A stretch of 64,000 nucleotides of DNA, from positions 47,296,429 through 47,360,428 of the forward strand of contig OX485804.1 of NCBI GenBank assembly GCA_950295325.1, read 5' to 3'. The first letter of the stretch is position 1; each line of letters opens with the position of its first letter. This DNA comes from Polytrichum commune. Taxonomy: Eukaryota > Streptophyta > Polytrichopsida > Polytrichales > Polytrichaceae. Shown here one piece after another: positions 62,472 through 64,000 of this stretch. The position numbers and the translations under genes were made by a program. A model generated the notes under the pieces. The model searched no databases. It worked only from the letters and a program-made list of their open reading frames with translations, and was not told the origin of the DNA.

Positions 62472-64000
62472 AGGATTAATGGTATGGTAGTGATATAAAC
62501 GAATTCCCTCACAAAATAGCTATGCGTGGGCGTTGTATGACTATGGAGAGCCTGGGACACGCGTTACTACTTGCCTACCTACTCTCCCCAAGTTCCCTCA
62601 TGACGAATTCATGGAGATGGTTGAAGACGCCTGACAAATCAAACCAGGAAAACCCACAATCTCTACATCCTCGCAAGATCACCATCGCTGGCATCATGAA
62701 CTCCACCACCCTCGCTTACAGGTCTACGATCAAGGATCGATGTTTAAATAAGCATGTAAGTAGTTGAATGAAACGGTGTAAGAGCTTTAAATTAGCTCAT
62801 ACATTTAGTTTTATGCAGCATGTGGTAACAGGGGATTCAAAGATGTTCATGCTTTCTGACTCGTTGGTGTAGGTTTGTATCATATGTGACGCTTCATACT
62901 CTAGTGTTCCTTGTTACTACCAGGCTCATTGCAGCATGCCAAAATGCAGGCAGTTCGAGAGAGAACATGGGACTACACCTGTTGATTTCATCCATGCGCT
63001 TGTATGCTCATGTAGACTCCTGTAGTTCCATGCTCACAAACCTCAATCCTCTGCCAGCTCTTCTAGTCATGGATTGATAGTATGATGCTTGCCCTTTACA
63101 CTCCTCAAGTTCAGATTTTTCATGATAGGCAAAGTTTAGTGGAAGACACTCCAAACGCCGACACCAATTCTGATCCATGTTTGCAAGTGACTTACAAGTG
63201 CTTGTTCTTCACCGATCCACATCAATTCAAAGCCAACACCTAAGAACTTTTCAATATTAAAACTAGAGAATATCATCAATATCCATTGAATATTACACTG
63301 AAGAGCACCATTGAATATCATAGTCATAGACCCCATCCAGTGACCACATTTCTTCAAAATTGAGAATAATGAGGGTGTGCCATTAACTAACCTTAATAAT
63401 TTCCTTTTTTGTTCTCCACATAGTGAAATGGAACGGGCAGCTCGTTATCACAATAGGCTCAGAGCTACTCATTCAAGAGCACTTAACTCCCGAAGGGCAA
63501 GGGGTTAGAATTCAACTGATCTGGAAGAGACTTCTCTAAACAATATCTATTATTCTAAAAGATTACATGTTACCAGCTTTGAAATGGGGTTGAATAGACT
63601 TCATTTGGTTAGATGGAGTTCAGTTGACAGCAGGACCAACCATAGATTCTAATCACCATTTAATGACTTTGCTTTATGACCCCTCATTGTGCGAGTCATT
63701 TTGACCCCAGGGCTCATCCAAGGGCATTTCTGCCTGAGCGTCTTCACACCACCCACCACCCACTCCCAGCTGAGTGCAGCTGGTCAACCAAGCTGGCCGC
63801 CTCCCCTTGGAGTGTTGAGTTACATCGACGGAATTGGGGAGAGTCCTCATAATAATGTTTATAGATACATTCAATGGCCTACCTCGATCCCTTAGAATAG
63901 TGTGAAATGATCTCATAACATAAACACAGGCCCTGGATAGAATAGAAACAGTATATATCCACTGTGTCTCTTAAATCCTAATTGTTCCATATCCACTCAG
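62472..64000. other. No recognisable gene
   Basis: Several open stretches of 60-80 codons occur on both strands (for example 63674-63916 minus). None shows a motif, signal peptide or splice structure I could support. Confidence 0.45.

Noticed and set aside
63674-63916. Overlapping 80- and 68-codon frames on opposite strands
   Set aside because: There are no recognisable domains. Mutual antisense overlap of this size occurs by chance.

Overview
This window is nuclear DNA of a eukaryote, almost certainly a land plant. It shows nested Ty1/copia LTR retrotransposons, a Harbinger-type MITE, a probable hAT-type nonautonomous element and a small two-exon gene with GT-AG splice sites. The species cannot be read from it. 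Half-tRNA priming in copia elements (below) is, from memory, best known outside flowering plants, so a seed-free plant is a weak guess.

Positions 1-38749 are a pile-up of one young Ty1/copia family, inserted into itself in both orientations. I name the copies A to J. The family has LTRs of 190-192 bp bounded by TATTG...CAATA, and a primer-binding site (PBS) GGTTATGGGCCCAC that matches the anticodon arm of initiator tRNA-Met rather than its 3' end. A long leader is built of 120-bp tandem repeats, and a single gag-pol frame of about 1353-1366 codons (CCHC, DSGA protease, HHCC/DDE integrase, YVDD reverse transcriptase, RNase H) has its stop codon inside the 3' LTR. G (24606-30213, +) is complete, with a 5-bp target duplication (CGAAA), two LTRs differing at one base and an open gag-pol. 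It sits inside the protease region of F (21250-32222, -). C (-) and D (+) both carry full-length open frames and form a large inverted repeat. A, B, E, H, I, J and a chimeric pol fragment at 4671-5990 are partial or broken. Two subfamilies recombine: G, E and the chimera are mosaics.

Positions 34287-38320 are mostly 120-bp leader repeat, including a 2.6-kb array with 360-bp higher-order periodicity and a 1453-bp duplicated block that carries an LTR. Positions 38750-42062 and 55716-56768 hold older relatives: 260-274 bp LTRs that start TG rather than TA, decayed gag/pol pieces and different leader repeats.

The right part (42063-64000) is lower-copy DNA. It contains a probable two-exon gene for a small membrane protein (44333-45148, -) whose 5' end lies in a 208-bp tandem repeat, a 513-bp Harbinger-like MITE (46242-46754), a 783-bp foldback palindrome (50035-50817), and a 3.7-kb segment bounded by 24-bp inverted repeats (51977-55715) filled with hairpin-forming repeats and interrupted by a 994-bp element with an 8-bp target duplication. 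It also has a free-standing zinc-knuckle/retropepsin ORF (58324-59694, -) and a short predicted secreted protein (61795-62190, -). Long stretches between these show nothing I can name.
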